Of a DNA stretch of 30,519 nt, positions 15,112 to 24,266 are shown piece by piece; positions within the stretch are counted from its first letter, which is position 1; the number at the start of each line of letters is the position of its first letter. Location of the stretch: positions 1 through 30,519 of the forward strand of contig CAZYLH010000011.1 of the NCBI GenBank assembly GCA_964648695.1, written 5' to 3'. Both the position numbers and the translations under genes were made by a program. This stretch comes from UBA4292 sp964648695 (GTDB lineage Bacteria; Bacillota; Clostridia; Lachnospirales; Lachnospiraceae). The notes below the pieces were generated by a model that saw only the letters and a list, made by a program, of their open reading frames with translations, did not search any database and was not told the DNA's origin.

Positions 15112-17553
15112 TCAATTTGAGGGAGAGACAGCCACTGTAAACTCTATGGTGGAACCATATGGAACATACTCTCCTGCGGCGTAATTGCAGCTTACAATGT
15201 AACCGGAAATAACGTCGCTTCTCTCAACCTCCGTGTAAACCACGGTAAAGCCCTGGGACTCAAGAAGCGTCTTTATATCTGAAAAACGCTGACCTATAAG
15301 AGATGATGGAAGCTGTACAGTCTGGACACCCCGACTGATCACAATATCCACCGTGCTGCCAACCCTTAGCTGGGTATTGGCAGAGGATGACTGCTCCATA
15401 ACAAGACCGCTGTCCACCGTACTGCTGTAGTTATATGTAACATCTCCCAGCTCAAGATCCACAGCCTCTAGGGCGCTCTGTGCCTCAGATTCTGTCATTC
15501 CAGAAAGATTTGGAACTGTAGCATACTCACTTCCAAGGCTTACAGTCACATCGATACTGCTGCCGACAAGAACCTGACCGGTGCTGCTCTGAGCGCAAAT
15601 CTCGTCCTTATCATAGGAGCTGCTGTAATCCGAGCTCACAGTACCGATGGAAATGTCTGCATCCAAGGCCTCTAAAGCGTCCTCAGCCTCCTCAAGCGTC
15701 ATACCGCGAAGGTCAGGAACGGTAACATATTCATTTCCAAGGCAGACCGTCACACTGATGGTGGAGCCTTTTTCCACACTTTCGTTGACCTCTAAATCCT
15801 GTGCCATAATCTGGTCTTTTGAATAGACGGTGTTATCACCATATTCATAATCAGCCACGTCGATTACGAGAATAATCCCCGCCTGGTCCAGATACTCCTC
15901 TGCCTCCTCCACGGTCTTTCCGCGAAGATCAGGAACCAGAATGTATTCGACTTCCTCACCAAGGCTCTCATAAACGATAACCGTATCACCCTCATTAAGC
16001 TTTGTGCCTCCTGCGGGGGAAACCCTGATAACAGTCCCTTCCTCGTACTCGTCGCTGTACTCGGTCTGGGTCTCCACCTCAAGGCCAAGCTGAGTGAGCA
16101 TTCTTCTTACATTCGTGGCGTTCATTCCTATCATCTCGTCATCGTCCGGAAGCTCGATCATACTGCTGCCGGTGCTCACATAGAGAATTACACTTATATT
16201 TTTGTCTACTATCGTTCCCTCTTCATATTCCTGTTCAATTACATAGCCTTCCTCGACATCCTCAGAGGCCTGCTCCTCGCGCTTTACGCCAAGGCTGTAC
16301 TCTTTCAGGGTGGAAACAGCATCCTCATAGCTCATGCCCACAACATTTGGCATGATAGTCTGAAGATCGCTTAGGGTAGTTTCCTCCTCAGCCGTAGTTG
16401 TCGAATTATTTGAGGATACGGACCTGATGGCGCGCGCAAGGAAATAAACGGCAACGCACAGGATAATTACGCATATGCCGATCGCAAAGCCAAAGATAAC
16501 CTTGTCAAATACAGTGCTCTCCTCCTGGTCCTCCTCATCCTCTTCCTCTTCGGTTTCAATCTCGTATTCGATGGGCGCATCAGTCTGTGTCGCAAGCGCG
16601 GTGGTATCGTCTATCTCATCCTCGTCCGTGATCGTAATGCTCTTTGACTGCTTGATCTTTGATATCTCATCATCGCTGATAAGAAGAGTCGGTGAGGTGT
16701 TGTTTGCAGGAATCACCTTCACAAAGTCTTCCTCAGGCATTAAGAGCGCCTTTCTAAGATCTGCCACTAATTCTGTCGCGGAGGAATATCTGCGCTCAGA
16801 TTTTTTCTGTGTCGCCTTCATTATTATTTTTTCAAGGCTGATTGGGATAAGTGGCTCTAAATCCCTGGGAGGAACCATCTCCGCCTGAAGATGTGCTAAA
16901 GCTACCGCCACCGTGGTCTCCCCATCAAATGGCACGGTTCCTGTAAGCATCTCATAGAGCATAATGCCAAGAGAGTAGATATCACTCCTCTCATCACAGT
17001 ACCCTCCCCTTGCCTGCTCGGGAGAAAAATAGTATACGGAGCCTACAGCCTCGGAGTTTATGGTCTGTGAGGACGCCGCCTTAGCGATACCAAAATCCGT
17101 CACCTTCACCTTTCCATCCTTGGAGATAATCACATTCTGAGGCTTTATATCCCTATGGATGATATGCTGCTCATGCGCAGCGCCGATACCCTGCGCCACC
17201 TGAATGGTGATACCGATGGATTCCTTTATATCAAGCTTTTTCTTCTTCTCGATATACTGCTTTAAGGTAATCCCCTCCACCAGCTCCATGACGATATAAT
17301 GGATTTCATCCTCATCTCCTACGTCATAGATGCTGACAATATTTGGATGTGACAATCCCGCCGCAGCCTGCGCCTCAGCCCTGAATTTGGAGACAAAGTT
17401 CTTATCATTGCAAAACTCCTCCTTTAGAACCTTTATAGCGACAAGGCGGTTTAGCTTATGGCATCTTGCCTTATAGACATCCGCCATTCCTCCTATACCG
17501 ATCTGTTCCAGGATTTCGTATCGATCACCTAAAAACATTCCTATTTTTAACAT
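15112..17553 (-). CDS. prkC: PASTA-domain serine/threonine protein kinase
   Basis: A protein of 813 residues. The cytosolic kinase domain (about 11-270) has the glycine loop IGIGGMADVYKA, K41, the catalytic HRDIKPQN (D135), DFG (153-155) and an activation loop ending in SPEQARGG. A very acidic juxtamembrane stretch (about 309-346) leads to one membrane helix at about 352-374. The outside part holds six PASTA-like repeats from about residue 400, several starting VPDLRGMT or similar, and these are expected to sense muropeptides or lipid II. Such kinases regulate growth, cell wall synthesis and dormancy exit. I chose the ATG at 17553 because GGAGG lies 8 bases upstream and LKIGMFLGDRYEIL is the family start; the ATG at 17568 has no site of its own. 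The phosphatase partner directly upstream is broken. Confidence 0.96.
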   Translation of the reverse strand: MLKIGMFLGDRYEILEQIGIGGMADVYKARCHKLNRLVAIKVLKEEFCNDKNFVSKFRAEAQAAAGLSHPNIVSIYDVGDEDEIHYIVMELVEGITLKQYIEKKKKLDIKESIGITIQVAQGIGAAHEQHIIHRDIKPQNVIISKDGKVKVTDFGIAKAASSQTINSEAVGSVYYFSPEQARGGYCDERSDIYSLGIMLYEMLTGTVPFDGETTVAVALAHLQAEMVPPRDLEPLIPISLEKIIMKATQKKSERRYSSATELVADLRKALLMPEEDFVKVIPANNTSPTLLISDDEISKIKQSKSITITDEDEIDDTTALATQTDAPIEYEIETEEEEDEEDQEESTVFDKVIFGFAIGICVIILCVAVYFLARAIRSVSSNNSTTTAEEETTLSDLQTIMPNVVGMSYEDAVSTLKEYSLGVKREEQASEDVEEGYVIEQEYEEGTIVDKNISVILYVSTGSSMIELPDDDEMIGMNATNVRRMLTQLGLEVETQTEYSDEYEEGTVIRVSPAGGTKLNEGDTVIVYESLGEEVEYILVPDLRGKTVEEAEEYLDQAGIILVIDVADYEYGDNTVYSKDQIMAQDLEVNESVEKGSTISVTVCLGNEYVTVPDLRGMTLEEAEDALEALDADISIGTVSSDYSSSYDKDEICAQSSTGQVLVGSSIDVTVSLGSEYATVPNLSGMTESEAQSALEAVDLELGDVTYNYSSTVDSGLVMEQSSSANTQLRVGSTVDIVISRGVQTVQLPSSLIGQRFSDIKTLLESQGFTVVYTEVERSDVISGYIVSCNYAAGEYVPYGSTIEFTVAVSPSN

Positions 17554-17618
17554 CACGTCTTCCTCCATCTTTTTTGAGAATGAGAAAATTGTTCTAAATC
17601 ATCTTATCAGACTGTGCG

Positions 17619-18338
17619 TTATGGTGATATTAGCAGAACACTGATATTATCCGTTCCTCCGTTTTTATTGGCAGCGTCAATAAGCATATCCACCTTTTTC
17701 TCTATCGTTTCTCCGTTTAAAAGGAGTGAGCGGATCTCTTCATCCGACAGCATATTTGTAAGTCCGTCGGAGCATAAAAGTATCTGACTGTTCGGGGACA
17801 GCTCAATCTCAAAATAGTCCACAACCACTCCCGCCGAGCTTCCTATCGCCCTGGTGATCATATTTTTTTTGCTGTAGTACTCACTGGAGCCCCGCTCTAT
17901 CTTTCCTGCTTAGACCATCTCCTCCACATATGAGTGATCTATCGTGATCTGACATATGTCATCTCCCACAACATAGAGGCGGCTATCCCCCACATTTGCC
18001 ACATACAGAACGCTTCCTTCCACTGTAGCCAAAACAAGCGTTGTCCCCATGCCGTATAACTCTAAATTTTCATCCGCCTGGCGCAGTAACATCTTGTTTA
18101 CCAGGTGTATGGCATCGTCAATAGCGGATATAATATGCTTTGAGGAGTTGTTTTTTAGAATTTGCACCAGATTATCCACTGTAAATTTCGAGGCAAAATC
18201 TCCCGCGGCATGACCGCCCATGCCGTCTGCGACGATAAAGAGATTTGGAAGTGAGCCGATGGGTGTGGTGGAGCAAAAAAATGTATCCTGATTTAATGAT
18301 CGCACGATTCCTGTATCGCTTTTTCCATATGCTTCCAT
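17619..18338 (-). pseudogene. stp: PP2C-family Ser/Thr phosphatase with an in-frame stop codon
   Basis: The reading frame would give a normal 239-residue Stp/PrpC phosphatase, which opposes the PASTA kinase. A single TAA at codon 143 (17912-17910) interrupts it. Before the stop are the metal-binding Asp in VADGMGGHAAGD (D38), GMGTTLV and VGDSRLYVV. After it, in the same frame and with no indel, come AGKIERGSSEYYSKKN, MITRAIG, CSDGLTNM (D191) and GGTDNISV (D230). Relatives usually have a lysine or similar residue at the stop position, so one base change (AAA to TAA) would explain it. The upstream fragment lacks two metal-binding aspartates and should be inactive. A sequencing or assembly error is a real alternative. 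The gene has a good GGGGAGGTG ribosome-binding site and lies between rlmN and prkC, the standard order. Confidence 0.9.
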
Positions 18339-18357
18339 CGGCTCACCTCCCCTCTTT

Positions 18358-19404
18358 TTACTGTATGTATCGTCTCCTTAGCTGACCGCAGGCGCCGTCT
18401 ATATCCCGTCCCATTTCCCTTCTAATAGTAGCATTGATTCCATTTTTTTCAAGCAATTTTTTAAATTCCTGCTGCCTCTCCCTATCAGATTGTTTAAATT
18501 TTCTCTCTTTTATGGGATTAACCGGAATCAAATTTACATGACAGTTCATGCCGCCAATAAGACGAGAAAGACTTAGGGCATGCTCTTTTTTGTCATTTAC
18601 ATCCTTTACAAGGCTGTACTCAAAAGTAATCCTTCTGCCCGTCTGATTAAAGTAATATTTACATGCCTCCATGATCTGCTCTATGGAGTAAACCTTTGCG
18701 ATTGGCATCATGGTCTGGCGAAGCTCATCATCCGGAGCATGAAGTGATATCGCCAGTGTGATGCCAAGCTTTTCCTCTGCCAATCTGTAAATTTCCGGGA
18801 CAATACCGCATGTGGAAACCGTTAAATCCCTCTGGCTGATATTAATACCGTTTTTATCACTTATCATATGGAGGAATTTAATGAGCTCATCATAATTGTC
18901 AAGCGGCTCACCCGAGCCCATCACAACCACATTTGATACGCGCCTGTTTGTATCCCTGGTTATAGCATAGATCTGTGCGAGCATCTCACCCGCCGTAAGA
19001 TTTCTTCCAAGCCCGTCTATGGTGGAGGCACAAAACTTACAGCCCATCCTGCACCCTGCCTGTGATGATATGCACACTGAGTTTCCGTGATGATACTCCA
19101 TCCAGACGCTCTCTATCATCATTCCATCTAAGAGGCAAAAGAGATATTTTCTCGTTCCGTCTATGTTAGAGATCTGAACATCCCTAATCTCCATGGGGTC
19201 TAAGGTGAAATTTTCCTCTAGTGCTTTAATATCCTGCTTGGAGATATTTTTCATCTCACCAAAGCTCATTACCAGCTTTACATGAAGCCACTCATATATC
19301 TGCTTGGCACGAAACCCCGGCATACCTATATCTGTCAGCTTCTCTTTTAGAGCCTCAAACGGCAGAGACCTGATATCCTGTTTTTCGCTGGTAAAATTAC
19401 TCAT
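18358..19404 (-). CDS. rlmN: Dual-specificity 23S rRNA/tRNA adenine-C2 methyltransferase RlmN
   Basis: A 348-residue radical SAM enzyme that methylates C2 of A2503 in 23S rRNA and A37 in some tRNAs. The iron-sulfur cluster motif is CRMGCKFC (C118, C122, C125). Other family features are VVVMGSGEPLDNYDEL, STCGIVP, ISLHAPDDELR, PVNP and the catalytic cysteine near the end (DIDGACGQL, C339). I chose the ATG at 19404, giving MSNFTSEKQDIRSL. It overlaps the rsmB stop, and AGGTGG lies 6 bases upstream. A longer frame starts at 19443 but lies inside rsmB. The adjacent ATG at 19407 is also possible. Confidence 0.96.
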   Translation of the reverse strand: MSNFTSEKQDIRSLPFEALKEKLTDIGMPGFRAKQIYEWLHVKLVMSFGEMKNISKQDIKALEENFTLDPMEIRDVQISNIDGTRKYLFCLLDGMMIESVWMEYHHGNSVCISSQAGCRMGCKFCASTIDGLGRNLTAGEMLAQIYAITRDTNRRVSNVVVMGSGEPLDNYDELIKFLHMISDKNGINISQRDLTVSTCGIVPEIYRLAEEKLGITLAISLHAPDDELRQTMMPIAKVYSIEQIMEACKYYFNQTGRRITFEYSLVKDVNDKKEHALSLSRLIGGMNCHVNLIPVNPIKERKFKQSDRERQQEFKKLLEKNGINATIRREMGRDIDGACGQLRRRYIQ

Positions 19405-20521
19405 CATCCTCCACCTGTAAAACTGCCACAAAAAAGCCCTCATTTATATTCGGACGGGGAAGAATTTTTAGCATCCCGTCTTTGTAAAACTCATTAAAGC
19501 AGGTCGGCACGCGCTCTGAGATATCCACCAGCTTACATCCTCCCTGCTGTAATATAAAGCGCACCTGCTCCTCATTTTCTGCAAAGTTTAAGGTGCAGGT
19601 AGAATAAACCACTCTTCCTCCGGGCTTTGCCATTTTAAGTGCATTTATAAGGATCTGTCTTTGCGTCCCTATAAGGCTTTTTATGCCATCCTCTGTCACA
19701 TGGTATTTTATATCAGGCTTTGAGCCAATAACGCCAAGTCCTGAGCATGGTACATCTGCAAGCACTATGTCATATTTTTGTATGTCTTCATCTGTAGAAA
19801 CAGTCGCATCCTGCGCCTCTACTTTCGCGTTTCTAAAGTCGCAGCGTTCCACCTCATTCTTAATTAAATAAAGCTTTTCCTCTGCGATATCACGGCTTAC
19901 CACAAATCCTAAATCGCCCGTTAAATCAAGGAGCTGTATCGTCTTTCCTCCGGGAGCGGCGCACAGGTCTATGCAGGCTTCTGTCGGCTTAGGGTCTGCA
20001 AGATATGCAGACAGAGCCGCCGCCGTGTCCTGAACGCTAAAATACCCCTCACTAAAGCCTGAAACGCTCTCAATCCCGTCTATCTTTCTTAGGCGATAAA
20101 TACCTATCTCGGGACATACCGGCTCCGCCCCTATATGGGATGTGTAAGACTCTTCCGGTTCAGCCAGTCTACTCTTGTTTATCCGGATCATTGTCCCCTT
20201 GTTTTCATGCTCTAAAAAGGCTCTTAAAATNNNNNNNNNNNNNNNNNNNNNNNNNNNNNNNNNNNNNNNNNNNNNNNNNNNNNNNNNNNNNNNNNNNNNN
20301 NNNNNNNNNNNNNNNNNNNNNNNNNNNNNNAAGACCCAGTCAAGCTGAGGCTGTCGCTCTACTGTGCCTGTGCAAATTCTTTTTATAAACGCCTTTTGGC
20401 TGCGCTTAAGATAATCATACTTATCAAGAGCTCTCCTTATGGCAATATGCAAAAAAGCATCCTTTTCAAAGACCTCCATAAGGATCTTAAGCGCAAGCTC
20501 TCGCACATCTATTTCACTCAT
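19397..20521 (-). CDS. rsmB: 16S rRNA (cytosine-C5)-methyltransferase RsmB, interrupted by an assembly gap
   Basis: RsmB methylates C967 of 16S rRNA. The first 63 visible codons begin the NusB-like RNA-binding domain (DVRELALKILMEV, KRICTGTVERQPQLDWV). After 100 N the frame resumes at LRAFLEHENKG and contains the SAM site LCAAPGGKT, VLADVPCSGLGVIGSKPDIKY and the catalytic region VYSTCTLNFAENEEQV. Family length is about 440-450 residues, but only about 340 are visible. Roughly 100 residues, or about 300 bases, should therefore lie in the gap, including most of the NusB domain. The ATG at 20521 overlaps the fmt stop by eight bases, indicating translational coupling. A GTG at 20524 is an alternative start. 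Confidence 0.93.
   Translation of the reverse strand: MSEIDVRELALKILMEVFEKDAFLHIAIRRALDKYDYLKRSQKAFIKRICTGTVERQPQLDWVXXXXXXXXXXXXXXXXXXXXXXXXXXXXXXXXXXILRAFLEHENKGTMIRINKSRLAEPEESYTSHIGAEPVCPEIGIYRLRKIDGIESVSGFSEGYFSVQDTAAALSAYLADPKPTEACIDLCAAPGGKTIQLLDLTGDLGFVVSRDIAEEKLYLIKNEVERCDFRNAKVEAQDATVSTDEDIQKYDIVLADVPCSGLGVIGSKPDIKYHVTEDGIKSLIGTQRQILINALKMAKPGGRVVYSTCTLNFAENEEQVRFILQQGGCKLVDISERVPTCFNEFYKDGMLKILPRPNINEGFFVAVLQVEDDE
20231..20330. other. Assembly gap, 100 N, inside rsmB
   Basis: Exactly 100 N. The frame is compatible with 100 bases, but the missing NusB-domain residues suggest about 300. Confidence 0.95.
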
Positions 20522-21458
20522 CACCCTCTATTCCCAAAATGGCATTTTGGGGATTTCTATATCCCTTTATAAAATCGCTTGCCGCCATGCGCTTCTTTCC
20601 CGCTAGCTGCAGTTCAAGAATTTCAAGTAAATCCTCACCCGTTACCACGCCAAGTCTGTCATTTTCTATTATGATTTGACCCGGGGGGAGTTCTCCCACT
20701 TCATATTGCCAAACCCTGCTCTTCCATATCTTTAGCTGTTTTCCATTTAGGAAGGTATACGCACATGGCCAAGGATTAAAGGCGCGCACCTGACGCTCAA
20801 GGCTTTTTGCGTCCCTTTTCCAGCAAAGAAGCCCCATCTCCTTTTTTATCATCCGCACGTAAGAGGCTTCCTTTTCGTCCTGCTTTTTGGACTTAAGGCT
20901 TCCTGCCTCAAGTTTATCTAACGCCTCTAGTAAAACTTGGCCTCCTAAAACTGAGAGTTTATCAAAAAGTGTATCCGCAGTATCATCCGCAGCTATTTGC
21001 AGAGATTTTTGGAAAAGTATATCTCCAGTGTCAATCCCCTCATCCATCTGCATAATGGTGATACCCGTCTCATCATCCCCGTTTAAAATACTCCACTGAA
21101 TGGGGGAAGCCCCCCTATAGCTCGGCAAGAGGGATGCGTGAATATTGATGCACCCAAAACGGGGAGCGTCTAGTATCTCCTTTGGGATAATCTGACCAAA
21201 GGCCGCCACCACCGCTACATCCGGATTAATCTCTCTGACAAGCTCCACCCATTTTTTCTCTCTGATCTTATCCGGCTGATACACAGGGATTCCTGCCTCA
21301 AGCGCCAAGCGCTTTACCGGCGGCATGACCATCTCCTGTTTTCTGCCCTGTGGCTTGTCCGGCTGTGTAAACACCGCCGCCACCTCATGCCTGCTTTTTA
21401 TCAGACTTTCAAGTGGATTTATCGCAAAATCCGGCGTTCCCATGTAAATAACACGCAT
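20514..21458 (-). CDS. fmt: Methionyl-tRNA formyltransferase
   Basis: A 314-residue enzyme that formylates initiator Met-tRNA with 10-formyl-tetrahydrofolate. The N-terminus RVIYMGTPDFAINPLESL is followed by FTQPDKPQGR (tRNA-contacting loop) and AAFGQIIPKEIL. The catalytic triad is N105, H107 (INIHASLLPSYRGASPIQW) and D143 (MDEGIDTGD). The C-terminal OB-like tRNA-binding domain follows (about 205-314). Length is normal. It follows def by 20 bases and overlaps rsmB. The formyl donor depends on the fhs product encoded a little upstream in this window. Confidence 0.97.
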   Translation of the reverse strand: MRVIYMGTPDFAINPLESLIKSRHEVAAVFTQPDKPQGRKQEMVMPPVKRLALEAGIPVYQPDKIREKKWVELVREINPDVAVVAAFGQIIPKEILDAPRFGCINIHASLLPSYRGASPIQWSILNGDDETGITIMQMDEGIDTGDILFQKSLQIAADDTADTLFDKLSVLGGQVLLEALDKLEAGSLKSKKQDEKEASYVRMIKKEMGLLCWKRDAKSLERQVRAFNPWPCAYTFLNGKQLKIWKSRVWQYEVGELPPGQIIIENDRLGVVTGEDLLEILELQLAGKKRMAASDFIKGYRNPQNAILGIEGDE

Positions 21459-21478
21459 GATGGTCTCCTTATTTTAGC

Positions 21479-21955
21479 TTACTCTTCTTCCTCGGCGTAA
21501 TTTACATCATATACCTCGCCCTCTGCAAGGTCGGTGTAGATGATACCGTGAAGGTGATCCACCTCATGGCAGATCGCCCTGGCAAGAAGTTCCTCGCCCT
21601 CTAAAACCTTGTGAACCATGTCCAGATCGTCATACTCAACCTTTACATAATTCGGGCGCTTCACCTGTGCCGCCTTTCCCGGGTTGCTAAGACACCCTTC
21701 AGAATCTATCTGCTCCCCAGAGCTTTCAACAATAACAGGGTTTAGCATGACAATCGGTCCCTCGCCAATGTCAATTACCAAAATCTGCTTTATAACACCA
21801 ATCTGCGGTCCCGCAAGTCCCACGCCGTCAGCGTCATACATGGTCTCAAGCATATCCTCTGCCAGCGTCCGTATTCTTTGAGTAACAGCTTTTATTGTCT
21901 TACATTCCTTTCTGAGAATGGGATCGCCAAACAGCCGTATATTTCTAAGTGCCAT
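21479..21955 (-). CDS. def: Peptide deformylase
   Basis: This 158-residue metalloenzyme removes the N-formyl group from new proteins. Motif I is GVGLAGPQIG (44-53), motif II is EGCLSNPG (86-93, metal ligand C88), and motif III is HEVDHLHG (130-137, ligands H130 and H134, catalytic E131). All are intact. The tail is short and acidic. An AAGGAGGGG ribosome-binding site precedes the ATG. It sits between priA and fmt, the usual order. Confidence 0.97.
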   Translation of the reverse strand: MALRNIRLFGDPILRKECKTIKAVTQRIRTLAEDMLETMYDADGVGLAGPQIGVIKQILVIDIGEGPIVMLNPVIVESSGEQIDSEGCLSNPGKAAQVKRPNYVKVEYDDLDMVHKVLEGEELLARAICHEVDHLHGIIYTDLAEGEVYDVNYAEEEE

Positions 21956-21982
21956 AGCCCCTCCTTAATGATTAAAGCTTTC

Positions 21983-24199
21983 TTAGCTAATGTCCAAGTT
22001 TACCACAACCTCACGGTATTTGTCTACATTTATCGTGTTCTCAACGGCATTTTGTATATCTATAAGTTTTTTTATGTTTGGTGAATATATGAAAACCATC
22101 TGCCGATAGAGGTTGTTAATGCGCCCGATAGTATCCTGAACAGGTCCGTTTACCCTAAGCGTCCTGTCCTCATCTGCACTGATTGCTCCCGCTATATCCT
22201 TGGCCGCTTTAACGGCGTCCTCCTCGTAAGGGGAGGTCACAAGAACCGTGAGCATCCTTCTTATAGGGGGATAGCCCATCCTTGTCCGAAAGGATATCTC
22301 CCTCTCGTAAAACGAATCGTAATCCTGCGAAGCGGACGCCTTTATCACATAGTGGTCCGGACGGTAGGTTTGTATGACAACCTCCCCCGGGATCCCCCCT
22401 CTTCCTGCACGTCCCGCAGCCTGGGTTAAAATCTGAAAGGTCTTTTCAGACGCCCTGTATGTGGATGCGTAGAGGGACTTATCAGCAACCAGAATTCCCA
22501 TAAGAGTCACATTCTTAAAATCATGTCCTTTTACAATCATCTGCGTGCCAATTAATATATCAGCCTCTCCGTTTGCAAATGCCTCCAGTATCGCCTCATG
22601 TCCTCCCTTTTTAGAGGTGGTGTCCATGTCCATTCGAAGGATTCTCGCACTGGGAAACTGCGTCTGTATCAGCGCGGCCGCCTTTTGCGTGCCGATGCCA
22701 AGTCCTGCCAAAAAAGGACTGCCGCACGCAGGGCAAAGCTTACTGGCCTTTTTTACATAGCCGCAGTAATGACATCTAAGCATCCCATCCTCGTGAAGCG
22801 TTAAGGAGATGTCGCAGTTTGGACACATCAAAACCTCGCCGCAGCTTCTGCATGAGATAAAATTAGAATACCCCCTGCGGTTTAAAAAGAGCATTGTCTG
22901 CTCCCCCTTTATCAGGCGGTTATTCATCTTTTCATAGAGGCTTCGGCTTAAGATAGAGCGGTTTCCCTCCTGCATTTCCTTGCGCAAATCCACAATCTCC
23001 ACCTTTGGCAAAAACGCATTCTCATTTCCTCTCCTTGAAAGCCTTGCAAGCCTGTATATCCCCTCATCCGCTAAGTGTCTGCTCTCTAATGAGGGGGTCG
23101 CGCTTCCAAGGACAACCATCCCCCCCATCATCTCACAGCGGTGTATTGCCGTCTCCCTGGCATCATACCTCGGTGCCTGCTCGCTCTTATAGCTGTCCTC
23201 CTGCTCCTCATCTATGACGATAAGCCCCAGGTTTTTAAACGGTGTAAAGAGCGCGGAGCGCGGCCCGATCATAATATCTATCTCGCCCCTGCTGGCCTTT
23301 AAGAACTGATCATAGCGCTCACCCGCTGACATCCTTGAGTGTACTATGGAAACCCTGTCATTAAAACGGCGGTAAAAGCGCATGACCGTCTGATATGTCA
23401 GTGAGATTTCCGGTATAAGGACGATGACCTGCTTTTTTTCTGCAAGCATCCTCTCGATAAGCTCTAAGTACACCTCCGTCTTACCGCTTCCGGTAATCCC
23501 CTGCAAAAGCCAGGTGTGCCGTCCTCCGCTTTTATAGTCCTCCCATATCTTTGTGACAGCCGATGTCTGCTCAGGATTTAGGGTGACATCCTCCCAGGCC
23601 GCGCCTGTTTTCATAAACGGACTTCTTAGGCTCCTCTCCTCTTCTGTAAGGATTATCCCCTGCTTTACTAGGGAATTAATCGTTGCAGCGGATATATTAA
23701 GCTTTGATTTTACAACGCTCGCCTCAAGCACCTCATTATTTTTTAGCTCGACAAGCAGTCGTTCCTGCGCCCTGTATTTTTTTTTCTTACATATCTCTAT
23801 ATATTCCTCAAGCTGTTTGCCATCACAGCCCACGCGAATATATACTTTTTTTACGGGCGCAACCTTTGCCTTTACAGGCATAACCGTCCTCATCGCCTGA
23901 TTCATGGTGGAACCGTAACGGTTCTTCATCCACCAGGCAAGAGCAATAAAGTGGCTTTCGATATCAAGCTGTTTTTCATCAACGGCAGAAATCTCCTTGA
24001 CCATCTCTTTAGGAAGATCAGTGTTATCTGTAAGCCCAAGCACATACCCCTTAATCTGCCTGTTGCCTCTCCCAAACGGAATATGGACACTACTGCCAAC
24101 CGTTACCACTTCCTTTAACTCATCAGGAATTTTGTAGGTAAAGGGGCGGTCAAGCTTTTCTGCGGATATATCGATGATGATGTTTGCGTAATCTGACAT
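21983..24199 (-). CDS. priA: Primosomal protein N' (replication restart helicase PriA)
   Basis: A 738-residue 3'-5' DNA helicase that reloads the replisome at stalled forks. The N-terminal DNA-binding part (about 1-110) includes DRPFTYKIPDEL and PFGRGNRQIKGYVLG. Helicase motifs are Walker A GITGSGKT (234-241), the Walker B box DEEQ (330-333; many relatives have DEEH), GSATPSLES and the later GTQMIVKGHDF and QAAGRAGRGG. Eight zinc-binding cysteines lie at 450, 453, 459, 462, 476, 479, 489 and 492. Length is normal. The ribosome-binding site is weak (AAAGTGAAAAAG), and a strong hairpin lies only 24 bases upstream of the ATG. Confidence 0.96.
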   Translation of the reverse strand: MSDYANIIIDISAEKLDRPFTYKIPDELKEVVTVGSSVHIPFGRGNRQIKGYVLGLTDNTDLPKEMVKEISAVDEKQLDIESHFIALAWWMKNRYGSTMNQAMRTVMPVKAKVAPVKKVYIRVGCDGKQLEEYIEICKKKKYRAQERLLVELKNNEVLEASVVKSKLNISAATINSLVKQGIILTEEERSLRSPFMKTGAAWEDVTLNPEQTSAVTKIWEDYKSGGRHTWLLQGITGSGKTEVYLELIERMLAEKKQVIVLIPEISLTYQTVMRFYRRFNDRVSIVHSRMSAGERYDQFLKASRGEIDIMIGPRSALFTPFKNLGLIVIDEEQEDSYKSEQAPRYDARETAIHRCEMMGGMVVLGSATPSLESRHLADEGIYRLARLSRRGNENAFLPKVEIVDLRKEMQEGNRSILSRSLYEKMNNRLIKGEQTMLFLNRRGYSNFISCRSCGEVLMCPNCDISLTLHEDGMLRCHYCGYVKKASKLCPACGSPFLAGLGIGTQKAAALIQTQFPSARILRMDMDTTSKKGGHEAILEAFANGEADILIGTQMIVKGHDFKNVTLMGILVADKSLYASTYRASEKTFQILTQAAGRAGRGGIPGEVVIQTYRPDHYVIKASASQDYDSFYEREISFRTRMGYPPIRRMLTVLVTSPYEEDAVKAAKDIAGAISADEDRTLRVNGPVQDTIGRINNLYRQMVFIYSPNIKKLIDIQNAVENTINVDKYREVVVNLDIS

Positions 24200-24216
24200 A
24201 CTTTTTCACTTTCACA

Positions 24217-24253
24217 CAAAACCCCTGCAAACCGCATTATGCGGCTTGCAGGG
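24217..24253 (-). terminator. Strong hairpin between fhs and priA, probable (partial) terminator
   Basis: CCCTGCAA (24223-24230) pairs with TTGCAGGG (24246-24253), and inside it CCGCAT pairs with ATGCGG, with one A-C mismatch. That gives 14 pairs around a very small loop. On the minus strand it is followed by GGTTTTGTG, a short and imperfect T-tract. It lies 14 bases after the fhs stop and 24 bases before priA, so it may end most fhs transcripts while letting some run on into priA. Confidence 0.65.
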
Positions 24254-24266
24254 AGCTGTTCACATA

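Noticed and set aside
17619..17861. The C-terminal phosphatase half as a separate small gene starting at 17861
   Set aside because: No ribosome-binding site precedes that ATG, and the frame upstream is homologous to the phosphatase back to the stop codon, so it is one interrupted gene.
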